Assembly: GCA_003344405.1 (NCBI GenBank)
Contig: NOWV01000223.1
Span: 46,877 to 110,876 of the forward strand
DNA: 64,000 nucleotides
From: Trichoplax sp. H2
Taxonomy: Eukaryota; Placozoa; Uniplacotomia; Trichoplacea
Direction of reading: 5' to 3'
Below are positions 63,631 through 64,000 of the stretch, one piece after another; within the stretch, counting starts at the first letter, position 1; the number at the start of each line of letters is the position of its first letter. A program made the position numbers and the translations under genes. The notes under the pieces were generated by a model. It was given only the letters and a program-made list of their open reading frames with translations. It did no database searches and was not told where the DNA came from.

Positions 63631-64000
63631 TGTGATATATACCGATCACGAAATTCCAAATTTTAGAAAAATAAGGGCTTCATTGAATCTTATACAAAGA
63701 TTAACTGCACACAGCTCTACTCTAGCCGAATACTACTACTAAAGACTTCTAGAACGAACTAACTGAATAATCTAAAGTTGCATGCTTTTATACTTTTCGT
63801 AGTATTCGCAGCTACAATCCGCATGGCAACCTTTTACCTTATATTACACATAGTTAAATTATTCTTAGTAAGACTATTCTACTGCGGACCATCATTAATC
63901 CAATATGGATACGACTACAGTACTTACGTAGACATTATTCACACCAGCCAAAGTACAATGAATTAACCATATCCTAATGTCTGATTTACAGTTCTATTTT
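63631..64000 (-). mobile_element. Solo LTR, family IV, truncated by the window end
   Basis: Reverse-oriented copy beginning TGTGATATATACC, the complement of the family 3' end, after a flank ACGGT. It is close to identical to 9613-10164 through the window end. The shared 62-codon ORF runs 63778-63966, antisense to the inferred LTR transcription. Confidence 0.88.

Noticed and set aside
1-64000. CRISPR arrays, bacterial operons or riboswitches
   Set aside because: Everything recognised is spliced eukaryotic DNA; the tandem repeats have no uniform repeat-spacer structure.

Overview
The window is animal nuclear DNA. It is AT-rich and its genes are split into many short exons by compact GT-AG introns. 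The gene content is metazoan: adhesion GPCRs with a GAIN/GPS cleavage site, an FGD-type RhoGEF with a FYVE finger, an ABITRAM orthologue and a rhodopsin-class GPCR. A LOG-family enzyme in the same window points to a non-bilaterian animal. A placozoan (Trichoplax/Hoilungia type) fits best, but that is inference from gene content and style.

Layout. (1) 1-9043: 3' part of adhesion GPCR copy A, plus strand, with its 5' end off the left edge. (2) 9044-18668: no gene recognised; several solo LTRs. (3) 18669-33795: complete adhesion GPCR copy B. It encodes a signal peptide, a C-type lectin domain, a Ser/Thr-rich stalk from phase-1 mini-exons plus one large exon of 11-residue repeats, a GAIN/GPS region, seven TM helices and a short tail. 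The 34 exons I assembled sum to 3741 nt, exactly 1247 codons. A and B are tandem paralogues, and their 3' flanks (about 10.2-11.95 kb and 34.3-35.6 kb) are also homologous. (4) 36922-39473: PH-domain protein with a Pro/Tyr-rich middle and a Gly- then His-rich tail. (5) 41957-48589, minus strand: FGD-type RhoGEF (DH-PH-FYVE-PH). (6) 52144-53766: ABITRAM (Simiate/FAM206A), six exons. (7) 54166-56783, minus strand: LOG-family protein, six exons, convergent with ABITRAM. (8) 57202-59480: a nested pair of LTRs, then a tandem array of about 160-bp units. (9) 60413-61519, minus strand: divergent rhodopsin-class GPCR, two exons.

Mobile DNA is almost entirely solo LTRs. I see at least four families, most copies with TG...CA ends, 5-bp target duplications, a TATA box and AATAAA, and no gag or pol anywhere. 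Two 20-N gaps (7409-7428 and 8120-8139) bracket a 691-bp contig that repeats flanking sequence but lacks two LTR insertions. It is best read as the other haplotype, scaffolded by mistake into the middle of an LTR. This gives direct filled-versus-empty evidence for two polymorphic insertions.

Regulatory DNA: inverted (CTGTA)n/(TACAG)n arrays lie just upstream of the start codons of the PH-domain gene and of ABITRAM. The ABITRAM array carries two copies of a segment with a perfect CRE (TGACGTCA) followed by an octamer (ATTTGCAT).
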